From: Bacteroidota bacterium
Lineage (GTDB): Bacteria; Bacteroidota; Bacteroidia; Cytophagales; Cytophagaceae
NCBI GenBank assembly: GCA_023392125.1
Contig: JAEVZS010000021.1
Coordinates: 20,057-84,056 of the forward strand
Reading direction: 5' to 3'
DNA length: 64,000 bases
The notes beneath the pieces were generated by a model, which was not told the DNA's origin, searched no databases, and saw only the letters and a program-made list of their open reading frames with translations. Below are positions 9,580-18,008 of this stretch, piece after piece; within the stretch, counting starts at the first letter, position 1; each line of letters begins with the position of its first letter. The position numbers and the translations under genes were made by a program.

Positions 9580-10869
9580 ATGTCGGAATATGCAGAGTTA
9601 ATAATTGAAGGCAAAAGCTATAAGCTACCTGTGATAACTGGTAGCGAAAATGAAAAAGCAATAGATATTTCAAGTCTGAGAGCAAGTACGGGATACATTA
9701 CACTGGATACCGGATATAAAAATACCGGTTCGACCACCAGTTCAATTACTTTCCTGGACGGAGAGAAAGGAATTCTGAGCTACAGAGGGTACCCTATTGA
9801 GCAGCTAGCCGAAAAATCCAGTTTCATTGAAGTTGCCTATCTTCTTATTTACGGACAGCTTCCAACTCAGGATCAACTCAATTCATTTTCCGAAAGAATT
9901 ACAAGACATACCAATCTTCACGAAGATTTTAAGAAAATATTTGACGGGTTTCCATCCACATCCCACCCAATGGGGGTTCTTTCTTCCCTAGTCAGTTCCC
10001 TGACTGCATATTATCCGGGATCAATTAATCCAAGCAACGCGTCTGATGAGCAGGTTGACCTGACCATTATCCGGCTGCTTGCCAAGCTTCCGACAATTGC
10101 AGCATGGTCATACAAGAACTCAAAAGGACAGCCTGTCATCTATCCGAGAAATGACCTGGATTATGTATCCAACTTCATGTACATGATGTTTGCATTACCT
10201 AACCAGGATTACGAAGTAGACCCGGTTGTAGTCGATGCTCTCAACAAGCTGCTGATTCTGCATGCTGATCATGAACAAAACTGTTCCACCTCTACCGTGC
10301 GCATAGTTGGTTCAGCTCAGGCAAGTCTGTACTCTTCGATAGCAGCAGGTATCAATGCCCTGTGGGGACCTCTCCACGGAGGAGCCAACCAGGCGGTGAT
10401 CGAAATGCTTGAGGAGATCAAGGAAAATGGTGGAGATGCAAAGAAATATATCGAAAAAGCAAAGGACAAAAACGATCCGTTCCGTCTTATGGGCTTTGGT
10501 CACCGTGTATATAAAAACTTTGATCCGAGAGCAAAAATTATCAAAGTTGCCTGCGACAATGTTCTTGATAAGCTGGGTATTAAAGATCCGGTGCTGGACA
10601 TTGCAAAAAATCTGGAAGCAGCAGCACTTGAAGATTCATATTTCATTGAAAGAAAACTATATCCGAACGTTGACTTCTATTCAGGTATAATTTACAGAGC
10701 GCTGGGCCTGCGTACCGATCTGTTTACAGTAATGTTTGCTTTAGGACGTCTGCCAGGCTGGATCGCTCAGTGGAAAGAAATGAGAGAAAACGGGGAGCCG
10801 ATCGGAAGACCAAGACAAATCTACGTAGGCAGCACAACGAGAGATTACGTACCTATCGAAAAAAGATAA
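9580..10869 (+). CDS. gltA: Citrate synthase
   Basis: Condenses acetyl-CoA and oxaloacetate in the TCA cycle. Type II, hexameric-type sequence with catalytic His regions LHADHEQNCSTS and MGFGHRVYKNFDPRA, and the downstream Asp in VDFYSG. I start at ATG 9580 (MSEYAELIIEG), which gives 429 aa, matching E. coli GltA (427 aa); the GTG at 9511 would make an odd extension. It is monocistronic, with a strong terminator 15 bases after the stop. The two aconitases of the same pathway are elsewhere, at 53.4-58.4 kb. Confidence 0.98.
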   Translation: MSEYAELIIEGKSYKLPVITGSENEKAIDISSLRASTGYITLDTGYKNTGSTTSSITFLDGEKGILSYRGYPIEQLAEKSSFIEVAYLLIYGQLPTQDQLNSFSERITRHTNLHEDFKKIFDGFPSTSHPMGVLSSLVSSLTAYYPGSINPSNASDEQVDLTIIRLLAKLPTIAAWSYKNSKGQPVIYPRNDLDYVSNFMYMMFALPNQDYEVDPVVVDALNKLLILHADHEQNCSTSTVRIVGSAQASLYSSIAAGINALWGPLHGGANQAVIEMLEEIKENGGDAKKYIEKAKDKNDPFRLMGFGHRVYKNFDPRAKIIKVACDNVLDKLGIKDPVLDIAKNLEAAALEDSYFIERKLYPNVDFYSGIIYRALGLRTDLFTVMFALGRLPGWIAQWKEMRENGEPIGRPRQIYVGSTTRDYVPIEKR

Positions 10870-10883
10870 AAATAAAAGTTATA

Positions 10884-10910
10884 AAAAAACCCGGTTAACC
10901 CGGGTTTTTT
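10884..10910 (+). terminator. Terminator of gltA
   Basis: Perfect 11-bp stem (AAAAAACCCGG / CCGGGTTTTTT) with loop TTAAC and a T-tract in the 3' arm. Confidence 0.9.
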
Positions 10911-11002
10911 TATAGTATTCAACCCCGGATTTCCCTGAATAAAACATTCAATTCCATTAACTCTTATATAGTTCAGCAAAAGCAAACGTTTATTTTCTAA
11001 CT

Positions 11003-11287
11003 ATGGGAAAAGAAGGAAAAGTACCGAATCAAGTGATTTACATCTGCTCAGGAAGTGATTGTAAAAAAAATGGCAGCAAGGATATCAGTAAAAAGTTCAA
11101 AAGCCTGATCAAAGACCATGATCTCAAAGGTAAAATTGAAATAATAAAAACCGATTGCACTGACAGATGCAAAACTGCCCCCAACTTTGCTATCCAACCT
11201 CAGAATCTTTGGTTTGCTCACCGAAAAAACACCGAACAGCTTGAGGAAATATTCAAAAATCATCTGCTGGATCAGGATAAAAAATAG
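11003..11287 (+). CDS. Thioredoxin-like [2Fe-2S] ferredoxin
   Basis: Small cytoplasmic electron carrier of the thioredoxin-fold 2Fe-2S family. The cluster ligands are visible as CSGSDC near the N-terminus and CTDRC about 40 residues later, with the expected spacing. Length 94 aa is normal for free-standing members. Its partner enzyme is unknown. Convergent with ferritin, sharing the hairpin downstream. The position beside ferritin and near Mrp/Nfu places it in an iron-handling neighbourhood (inference). Confidence 0.85.
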   Translation: MGKEGKVPNQVIYICSGSDCKKNGSKDISKKFKSLIKDHDLKGKIEIIKTDCTDRCKTAPNFAIQPQNLWFAHRKNTEQLEEIFKNHLLDQDKK

Positions 11288-11327
11288 CCTGATAATGATC
11301 TGGAGTTTTCCATTACATTATCAGGCT
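11286..11327. terminator. Shared hairpin between ferredoxin and ferritin
   Basis: AGCCTGATAATG / CATTATCAGGCT form a 12-bp perfect stem with an 18-base loop. On the minus strand it is followed by ATTTTTTATC, so it best fits ferritin termination; on the plus strand it overlaps the ferredoxin stop codon. Confidence 0.7.
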
Positions 11328-11368
11328 TCATTATTTTAAGACCGACCAGAAATCCGGCCTGATTCTTT

Positions 11369-11899
11369 TTAAGCTTCTCCCTTATAAGAAATCTTTGGTA
11401 TATTCTTGTCAATCATAAACAGACCAACACCCTCTGTTCCGATTACATCAAATAGCTCAAGGGCTCTGCGGGCAATATACTCTTCCTCAATCTGCTCCTT
11501 CAGGAACCACTGTAAAAACGCAACAGTTGTATAGTCCTTATTTTTATGGCAGACATCTACAATCCTGTTTATAGACTGCGTTATACTGATTTCCTGCTCC
11601 AGCGTTACCTCAAAAACCTCTTTCAGCGATTCGTAATCATCCTTGATACCGACAACTTCAGGAGATTTTGCATTTCCGCCAAGATCAACAACATATTTGA
11701 ATATTTTCATCATATGCTCTCTCTCTTCTTCGGCCTGCTTATAGAAAAAATCAGCGCTGTTCTCATAACCATGACGATCGCACCAGGAAGCCATTGCCAA
11801 ATAGGTTGAAGAAGAATGGGCTTCTCTTTTTATCTGCTCATTTAATACTTTCTCAATTTCCTCAGTAAGGGAAGATCTGAGTCTTAATAAATCTTTCAT
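11369..11899 (-). CDS. Ferritin (FtnA-like iron storage protein)
   Basis: Non-heme ferritin that oxidises and stores iron in a 24-mer. Four-helix-bundle sequence with ferroxidase ligands visible as the Glu of NEQIKREAHSS, the EEEREHMMKI helix (Glu and His), the Glu of TLEQEIS, and KEQIEEEYIARR. The C-terminal ISYKGEA is typical. Length 176 aa is normal. A hairpin lies 40 bases upstream of the start codon (11939-11962). Confidence 0.96.
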   Translation of the reverse strand: MKDLLRLRSSLTEEIEKVLNEQIKREAHSSSTYLAMASWCDRHGYENSADFFYKQAEEEREHMMKIFKYVVDLGGNAKSPEVVGIKDDYESLKEVFEVTLEQEISITQSINRIVDVCHKNKDYTTVAFLQWFLKEQIEEEYIARRALELFDVIGTEGVGLFMIDKNIPKISYKGEA

Positions 11900-11938
11900 A
11901 TTGTCAAAAGCATTTTTATATCAACATCTTAAAACACA

Positions 11939-11962
11939 ACCAGGTTTTCATTGCCACCTGGT
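11939..11962 (-). promoter_or_regulatory. Inverted repeat upstream of ferritin
   Basis: ACCAGGT and ACCTGGT separated by 10 bases, 40 bases before the ferritin ATG on its strand. No T-tract follows, so an operator or a 5'-UTR hairpin is more likely than a terminator. Confidence 0.4.
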
Positions 11963-12038
11963 ACTTGTAAAGAAAATGAAAATAAGATTTGAACCAAAAT
12001 GATTGTTTAACAATTTTAGTAAAAAAACAAAATTATTA

Positions 12039-12070
12039 TTTGGATCAATTTCAAATGATAGTTAAATTTG
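12039..12070 (+). promoter_or_regulatory. Bacteroidota promoter with almost no leader
   Basis: TTTG at 12039-12042, 20-base spacer, perfect -7 element TAAATTTG at 12063-12070. Transcription would begin at about 12077, exactly the first ATG of the next gene. Confidence 0.6.
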
Positions 12071-12076
12071 TTTCAA

Positions 12077-12427
12077 ATGGAATGTATCAGTAACCTTAAA
12101 GAACTCTACAGAAATAAGCTTGGCTCTGTTTATCAGTGCGATACGACCAGTAAGCTTATCATAGAATTTGGCGGATCAGTTTCCCATTTGAATATTCCTT
12201 GCTTTCTTTGTCTTAAAAAGCAGACTGATAAGCTTGACCTCGAAGCCATGGCTTATAACATGGAATCCGATGTTGAGATATTTACCCCCTGCTCTACCGA
12301 ACGCTGCTACATATTTTCCCTCACAGAAGCCTATTATTTCCAGGATTTGCTTGCCGGAGCAAAGGCGATGCTCGAATTGAACAGAATCATTCACGAGCGT
12401 CTGTACCGTTTTAGCCTGGTAAGCTGA
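12077..12427 (+). CDS. Small protein of unknown function
   Basis: 116 aa, no signal peptide or membrane segment. I do not recognise it with confidence; the pattern of a Cys early on (MECISNLKELY), GSVYQC, and a later CFLCLKKQTDKLDLEAM may place it in one of the small Bacteroidota families of unknown function. It has six Cys, including CFLC and CSTERC, which could bind metal or be coincidental. The start was moved to ATG 12077 because the earlier in-frame TTG at 12068 lies inside the predicted -7 element. Confidence 0.65.
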   Translation: MECISNLKELYRNKLGSVYQCDTTSKLIIEFGGSVSHLNIPCFLCLKKQTDKLDLEAMAYNMESDVEIFTPCSTERCYIFSLTEAYYFQDLLAGAKAMLELNRIIHERLYRFSLVS

Positions 12428-12472
12428 TATCAGCCAAAATACTGCGAACAGGCAACTATAATGCTTGTATTA

Positions 12473-12505
12473 TTGTTGGGATAATGTTCTCTATAGCTAT
12501 ATTTG
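12473..12505 (+). promoter_or_regulatory. Bacteroidota promoter of mrp-nfu
   Basis: TTG at 12476-12478 (also 12473-12475), 19-base spacer, perfect TATATTTG at 12498-12505; 43 bases before the mrp ATG. Confidence 0.7.
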
Positions 12506-12548
12506 TTGTTATATTGCAACAAAAAGTTGTTTACCATATATACACCCG

Positions 12549-13643
12549 ATGAATATTACCCGTGAGGATATACTCAAAGCATTAAGTACAGTACAGGAAC
12601 CGGATCTGAAAAATGATCTTGTAACCCTGAATATGATAACCGACATCAGTATTGATAAGCAGTCGGTCTCTTTTACTGTTGTACTGACCACTCCGGCCTG
12701 TCCTCTCAAAGAGCTGATAAAAAATGACTGTATCAGCGCTGTCAAAAAATCACTCGGTGAAGCTGTTGAAGTTACTGTAAACTTTACAGCCAATGTAACA
12801 TCTCAGCAGACACTGGGTCCGGTACTTCCCAACGTAAAGAATATCATAGCCGTAGCTTCCGGAAAAGGCGGAGTAGGTAAATCGACCGTAACCGCAAATC
12901 TGGCAATGGCCCTGGCCCGTAGCGGTGCCAGTGTAGGACTTATTGATGCAGATATATTTGGCCCCAGTATTCCGACCATGTTTGATGTGGAGGATGAACG
13001 TCCCAAAGTTATACAGGACGAAAACGGGCGCAACAGGATTATACCTGTTATGCAATACGGCATTAAGCTGATATCGATAGGTTTTCTTACTCCCAGAGAA
13101 AACGCAGTAATATGGCGGGGGCCAATGGCCAGCTCCGCATTAAAGCAGTTTATAAGTGATGTAGAATGGGAAGAACTTGATTATCTCCTTATCGATATGC
13201 CACCGGGTACTTCAGACATTCATCTGACTCTGGTACAGACCGTACCGGTAACCGGTGTCGTTTTAGTAACTACTCCTCAGAAAGTTGCCCTGTCTGATGC
13301 TCAAAAAGGATTGTCCATGTTTGTGCAACCTCAGATTAATGTTCCCATACTTGGCGTAGTTGAAAATATGTCCTGGTTTACTCCCAGAGAATTACCAGAA
13401 AATAAATACTATATTTTTGGTAAGGAAGGCGGAAAAGAACTGGCAGAAACGAACAATGTTCCTTTTCTTGGCCAGCTCCCCCTTGTGCAATCAGTAAGGG
13501 AAAGCGGTGACTCCGGAAGACCTGCAGTCATTAATGATACAGAAGTATCCGAAGATTTCAGAAAACTGGCTGAATCAGTTGCACAGCAAGTTGCCATCCG
13601 CAATGCGTCACAGGAAAAAACATCTGTAGTAGCTATAAAATAA
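12549..13643 (+). CDS. Mrp/ApbC-type P-loop iron-sulfur carrier
   Basis: ATP-dependent scaffold or carrier for Fe-S cluster delivery in the cytoplasm. Residues ~1-90 are the MIP18/DUF59 domain (LSTVQEPDL, TPACPLKELI). The ATPase starts near residue 98 with the deviant Walker A GKGGVGKST, then DADIFGPSIP and LLIDMPPGTSD. The CPxC pair found in many Mrp proteins is absent at VENMSWFTPRELPENKYYIF, as I understand is usual in Bacteroidota. ATG 12549 gives 364 aa; the longer frame from 12465 runs across the promoter and is Cys/Tyr-rich, so I rejected it. Seven bases lie between its stop codon and the nfu start. Confidence 0.94.
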   Translation: MNITREDILKALSTVQEPDLKNDLVTLNMITDISIDKQSVSFTVVLTTPACPLKELIKNDCISAVKKSLGEAVEVTVNFTANVTSQQTLGPVLPNVKNIIAVASGKGGVGKSTVTANLAMALARSGASVGLIDADIFGPSIPTMFDVEDERPKVIQDENGRNRIIPVMQYGIKLISIGFLTPRENAVIWRGPMASSALKQFISDVEWEELDYLLIDMPPGTSDIHLTLVQTVPVTGVVLVTTPQKVALSDAQKGLSMFVQPQINVPILGVVENMSWFTPRELPENKYYIFGKEGGKELAETNNVPFLGQLPLVQSVRESGDSGRPAVINDTEVSEDFRKLAESVAQQVAIRNASQEKTSVVAIK

Positions 13644-13649
13644 ACAACC

Positions 13650-13913
13650 TTGGAAACAATAACAAAAGACCTTTTCGAAAGAGTTGAAAAAGCGCTGGAT
13701 ACTATCCGTCCCTACCTGGAGGCAGATGGCGGCAATGTCAGAATCATAGAGATAACTGATGATTACATAGTTAAGCTGGAACTACTGGGTGCCTGCGGCT
13801 CTTGCCCCATGTCAGCCATGACCCTCAAAGCCGGTGTGGAAGAAGCAATAAAAAAATCTGTACCGGAAATCAGTAAAGTAGAGGCGATAAACATGACCTC
13901 TATGGAGGAATAA
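13650..13913 (+). CDS. NifU-like C-terminal domain protein (Nfu), TTG start
   Basis: Delivers [4Fe-4S] or [2Fe-2S] clusters to apoproteins. The whole 87-aa protein is the Nfu domain: RPYLEADGGNVRI, then the cluster-binding CxxC as GACGSCPMSAMTL. Start is TTG at 13650, because no ATG lies early enough to keep the domain intact. The operon with mrp gives a compact Fe-S assembly pair. Confidence 0.93.
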   Translation: METITKDLFERVEKALDTIRPYLEADGGNVRIIEITDDYIVKLELLGACGSCPMSAMTLKAGVEEAIKKSVPEISKVEAINMTSMEE

Positions 13914-13997
13914 GGTAGCCAGAATACGAAATAAAAACCAGTTATTCCGGTTTATGTAGTAGACATAAATCAACTATTTGCTTTTAAACCAAACCAG

Positions 13998-16688
13998 ATG
14001 AAAGTCGGAATTTTCTTCGGAGGACAGTCCAGGGAAAGAGAAATTTCTTTTGCCGGAGGCAGAACTGTATATGACAATCTTAATAAAAACCTTTTTGACG
14101 CTGTTCCGGTATTTGTTGACAGCATAGGTAATTTTATTCTGCTTGACTGGCAATATGTATACAAGGGTACTATCAGAGACTTTTATCCGCCTGTAGCTGC
14201 ACTACCTTCCGGTCCCCACGGATTTCAGATCTATATTGAATCGCTGGGACAGCTTTCTCCTGAAAAGCAGGAAGAAATCATTGCCAAAGTGGGTCGGAAA
14301 ATACGGCCTGAAGAGTTTTCATCACTTTTTGATTTTGCTTTTCTTGCCCTGCACGGACCATACGGAGAAGACGGTAATATTCAGGGTATTCTCGAATGGT
14401 ACAATATTCCCTATTCCGGCTCCGGAATCCTTCCTTCTGCTATCGGAATAAACAAAATCGTGCAAAAAGATTTAATGAGCAAAGCTGGTTTTGCCGGTCC
14501 TGCCTCTGTCTCTTTAAAAAAGACAGAATGGCTGAGCTCCGACTCCGACAGGATTTTTGACAGGCTAAAAGCAGAGCTCGGACTACCGTTTGTAGTGAAA
14601 GCACCCTACCAGGGTTCATCAATAGGTATTTCTGTTGTATCGGATGATGATTCTTACAAATTTATCCGCGCCGTCAACAAATGTTTCTTTATACACAAAA
14701 TAACCCATCAGGAATGGACACAGCTGTCTGAGCACCAGCGTGTGTTTTTTATAAAAATGCTGGTCGATATTCGTGAGGGAATAGGACTTCCTGTTATTAT
14801 CGACAATCAATTGCGAATAGATCATCCGGAAGAGCTGCTTGAATATATAAACAGGCATTTTGCTCATTCCGGCCAGGAGCTTAGTCTGGAAAGTCTTGAC
14901 AACGAAGAAGAGCTGATTGTTGAAAAGTTTGTAAAAGGAAGAGAGTTTTCCTGCATAGTAATACAGAATGAACAGGGCAATCCGGTTGCTCTTCCTCCTA
15001 CCGAAATTGTTAAGGGCAACCAGGTTTTTGACTACAGAAGTAAATATTTGCCCGGAATGAGCCGGAAGCTCACTCCGATTGATCTGCCGGTAAAGGATAT
15101 AAACCGGATTCGCAAAGGCTGCGAAAAACTGTTTTCTGACCTTCATTTCAATGTATACGCCCGACTTGACGGCTTTTATACCAGCGAAGGTGAAATCTTT
15201 CTGAATGATCCCAACACGACTTCCGGCATGATGCCCTCGTCGTTTTTCTTCCATCAGGCCGCTGAAATTGGTCTCAACCCATCCCAGTTCCTGACCTATA
15301 TAATCCGTACTTCCCTGGCAGAACGAATCAGAAGCGGTAAAAAAACCTTTCATCTGAAGCAGCTTCTTGGCAATCTCGACAAGAGTTTGAATGACCTGTC
15401 AAGTACATCCGTGAAAAAGACCCGGGTAGCGGTTATTATGGGGGGCTTCTCTTCCGAGCGCCATATATCTGTTGAAAGCGGCAGAAATATATATGAAAAG
15501 CTTTCTTCCAGTACAAAATATGAACCGATACCGGTTTTCCTCACCGGCAACGAGGATCAGCATGAGCTGTATCTGATTCCGGTAAACATCATGCTAAAAG
15601 ACAATGCAGATGATATAAAGGAAAAAGTACATCATGCTCAGAATTCCCGGCATATCATTATCGAAGATATACTAACCGCCACGCAGGACATACGGAACAA
15701 ATATGTACATAATGCCACAATGGAGCCTCGCGCCATATCGTATGAGCAACTGGCATCCTTAGCCGATGTCGCCTTTATAGCTCTCCATGGACGCCCTGGC
15801 GAAGACGGTAGCATACAGACTGAGCTTAATAAATATAACATTCCATACAATGGTTCAGGTGCAGGAAGCTCTCAGGTCACTATCAATAAGTTTGAAACAA
15901 ACCGCATATTACGCGAGCACGGAGTTCTTGTTGCCAATCATCGCATGGTGTATAAAAATGAATGGCAAGCCAATCCTGACGACCTGATTGCTCAGATTGA
16001 GAAAGGGTTCGTCTATCCTGTTATTGCCAAACCCTCCGATGATGGTTGTAGCTCTGCCGTAAAAAAGATAAAAAACAGAGATGAGCTTATCGCTTATATT
16101 CGTCTCTTTTTTGGAGAAGCTTCTCTCACTGACTCCGAAAGCAGCAAAACGCTTGGCCTTAAATACAATGAAGAGTTTCCTCAGAAAAACTATTTTCTGA
16201 TCGAGGATCTTGTTTCTCAGAAAGACGCCCTTCGTTTCCTTGAAATCACAGGAGGCATGCTCACACGGTACGACGACCAGGGAAATATTCAATATGAAAT
16301 ATTTGAACCTTCCGAGGCACTGGCAACCGGAGATATATTATCACTGGAAGAAAAGTTTTTAGCAGGAGAAGGCCAGAATATTACTCCCGCACGCTTTGCT
16401 TCCACTCCGGAAGAATACCATAAAATAGCATCCCAGGTAAAAGCAGAACTGGAGAAAGTAGCCAGGATTCTTCAGGTAGAGGGATACTGCCGGATTGATG
16501 CTTTTGTAAGAATATATAAGGATCTGAAGGTAGAAACAATAATTATTGAAGTCAATTCTTTGCCCGGTATGACTCCGGCCACCTGTATTTTTCACCAGAC
16601 GGCTATCAATAATTATAAGCCATATGATTTTATTGATCATATACTTACTTTTGGTATCCAACGTCAAAACCAAAAACATTTACTATAA
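13998..16688 (+). CDS. Tandem D-Ala-D-Ala ligase-like ATP-grasp protein (two ligase units)
   Basis: Two complete Ddl-like units in one chain, ~1-465 and ~473-896. Unit 1: GGQSREREIS, LHGPYGEDGNIQG, IPYSGSG, VVKAPYQGSSIG, VEKFVKGREFS, YARLDGF and DPNTTSGM, plus an insertion of ~60 residues after the ATP loop. Unit 2: GGFSSERHIS, LHGRPGEDGSIQ, IPYNGSG, IAKPSDDGCSSAV, YCRIDAF and EVNSLPGMTP. The glycine-rich ATP loop is canonical only in unit 1. The metal-binding ExN end is canonical only in unit 2 (DPN in unit 1). Known single Ddls are about 300-370 aa. It overlaps the first PASTA gene by one base, which points to cell-wall synthesis; the substrate is not established. Confidence 0.85.
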   Translation: MKVGIFFGGQSREREISFAGGRTVYDNLNKNLFDAVPVFVDSIGNFILLDWQYVYKGTIRDFYPPVAALPSGPHGFQIYIESLGQLSPEKQEEIIAKVGRKIRPEEFSSLFDFAFLALHGPYGEDGNIQGILEWYNIPYSGSGILPSAIGINKIVQKDLMSKAGFAGPASVSLKKTEWLSSDSDRIFDRLKAELGLPFVVKAPYQGSSIGISVVSDDDSYKFIRAVNKCFFIHKITHQEWTQLSEHQRVFFIKMLVDIREGIGLPVIIDNQLRIDHPEELLEYINRHFAHSGQELSLESLDNEEELIVEKFVKGREFSCIVIQNEQGNPVALPPTEIVKGNQVFDYRSKYLPGMSRKLTPIDLPVKDINRIRKGCEKLFSDLHFNVYARLDGFYTSEGEIFLNDPNTTSGMMPSSFFFHQAAEIGLNPSQFLTYIIRTSLAERIRSGKKTFHLKQLLGNLDKSLNDLSSTSVKKTRVAVIMGGFSSERHISVESGRNIYEKLSSSTKYEPIPVFLTGNEDQHELYLIPVNIMLKDNADDIKEKVHHAQNSRHIIIEDILTATQDIRNKYVHNATMEPRAISYEQLASLADVAFIALHGRPGEDGSIQTELNKYNIPYNGSGAGSSQVTINKFETNRILREHGVLVANHRMVYKNEWQANPDDLIAQIEKGFVYPVIAKPSDDGCSSAVKKIKNRDELIAYIRLFFGEASLTDSESSKTLGLKYNEEFPQKNYFLIEDLVSQKDALRFLEITGGMLTRYDDQGNIQYEIFEPSEALATGDILSLEEKFLAGEGQNITPARFASTPEEYHKIASQVKAELEKVARILQVEGYCRIDAFVRIYKDLKVETIIIEVNSLPGMTPATCIFHQTAINNYKPYDFIDHILTFGIQRQNQKHLL

Positions 16689-17281
16689 TGTTCTTTAAAC
16701 CGAACAGTTTCAAAGACTATCTGTTACACCTGCTCGTAATAGTAGTTTTAAGCGGCGGCGGGCTGGTCTATTTTTTCTTTCGTTATCTGCCCCAGCAGAC
16801 AAGACATGGCGAGGAACTTACTGTACCTGCGTTGCAGGGAAAAGATCTCAACACTGCCATGGAAATTATTTCAGCACTGGATTTACGCTACGCTATTAAT
16901 GATTCTGCTTTTGTAGAGGGAGAAAAACCCGGTAAAATTATCAGTCAGCATCCCAAGGATGGCAGCAAGGTAAAAGCCAACAGGAAAATTTATCTGACTG
17001 TTACTTCCCGGAATCCCGTCAATGTAGAAATCCCCGAAGACCTTACCAACAAAACGCTTAAGAATGTCAGATTGATTCTGTCTCAGGTTGGTTTGTACGT
17101 GGGCAATACCACCGTTGTTGAAGATCAGTTTAATCTGGTCCTGAAAGCAACATGGCAGGGTAAAGAGATTACCAAAGGTACTACAATTCCCAAATACAGT
17201 AAGGTTGATCTTACCATCGGCAGCGGAACAAAAACCACTGACGATGATGATGAAATCGATTTTCTGGACAGTGATATTTAA
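16688..17281 (+). CDS. Membrane-anchored PASTA protein, copy 1
   Basis: One N-terminal membrane helix (LLVIVVLSGGGLVYFFF) and two PASTA domains outside the membrane (~38-105, VPALQGKDLNTAMEI...; ~106-182, ending VDLTIGSG). A short acidic tail follows (DDDDEIDFLD). PASTA domains bind peptidoglycan fragments or related ligands in kinases and PBPs. Here no enzyme domain is attached. It is translationally coupled to the double ligase (TAATG overlap), so a shared role in the cell envelope is likely. Confidence 0.9.
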   Translation: MFFKPNSFKDYLLHLLVIVVLSGGGLVYFFFRYLPQQTRHGEELTVPALQGKDLNTAMEIISALDLRYAINDSAFVEGEKPGKIISQHPKDGSKVKANRKIYLTVTSRNPVNVEIPEDLTNKTLKNVRLILSQVGLYVGNTTVVEDQFNLVLKATWQGKEITKGTTIPKYSKVDLTIGSGTKTTDDDDEIDFLDSDI

Positions 17282-17290
17282 GAAAAGACA

Positions 17291-17893
17291 ATGTGGAAAT
17301 CTGAAAAACCAGTACATGTTCTTTTGCATCTCGCTATAATTTCCGGGGTTACCCTGGTTGTCATGTTTATTTTTTTCAATATATACCTTCCGGTAACGAC
17401 TAATCATAATGAAAAAATCCTGGTTCCCGCCCTCAAAGGTAAATCTCTCGCGGAAGCTGAAGAGCAGCTGAAAAAAGCAGGATTACGGTACCACATCAAC
17501 GATTCTGCCTATGTGGAAGGCAAACCCGGACAGATAATTCTGTCCCAGCACCCGGAAGCAATATCCGAAGTAAAAGCCAATAGAAAAATCTATCTGTCCG
17601 TCACCAGTTCCCAGCCACCTAAAGTAAAAATGCCCAAGCTTGAAGGACAATCATTGCGTACGGCAGAGCTGACATTAAAAAGCATGGATCTTCGTAAAGG
17701 TACTATCACCTATATTGATTACCCTTACAAAGATCTTGTAATCGGCCAGAATATAGATGATACCGGGATTGCTCCGGGCAGTTACATAGCCAAAGGGTCC
17801 CGTATCAATCTTGTAGTAGGCAATGGTATTGCCAAAACGGGTAGCGAAGATAGCGTGACTGCTGATACAGCAGATACGTCCGGGGCCTTATAA
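17291..17893 (+). CDS. Membrane-anchored PASTA protein, copy 2
   Basis: Paralogue of the preceding gene: the same TM helix plus two PASTA domains, 200 aa, starting 9 bases after the previous stop. Shared stretches include INDSA-VEG, SQHP and VKANRKIYL. The second PASTA unit is less alike and reads MPKLEGQSLRTAELTLK. This is a local gene duplication that has diverged. Operon member with the double ligase. Confidence 0.9.
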   Translation: MWKSEKPVHVLLHLAIISGVTLVVMFIFFNIYLPVTTNHNEKILVPALKGKSLAEAEEQLKKAGLRYHINDSAYVEGKPGQIILSQHPEAISEVKANRKIYLSVTSSQPPKVKMPKLEGQSLRTAELTLKSMDLRKGTITYIDYPYKDLVIGQNIDDTGIAPGSYIAKGSRINLVVGNGIAKTGSEDSVTADTADTSGAL

Positions 17894-18008
17894 GTCAGTT
17901 ATAGTTACCATTGGTCACAAAACATAGTAGCGCAGAAATTGTTGAGTAAACATACTATCAGCCCCTGTATACCGTTGGGTGTTTGAGTATCGCTTTTTCA
18001 GATTCACC

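Noticed and set aside
12465..12548. N-terminal extension of Mrp
   Set aside because: It would cover the predicted -7 promoter element; the sequence is Cys/Tyr-rich and not Mrp-like.
14619..15353. Long antisense frame (244 aa) inside the double ligase gene
   Set aside because: Codon shadow of the sense gene; no domain, start context or promoter. The same holds for antisense frames at 54759-55409 and 40787-41380.
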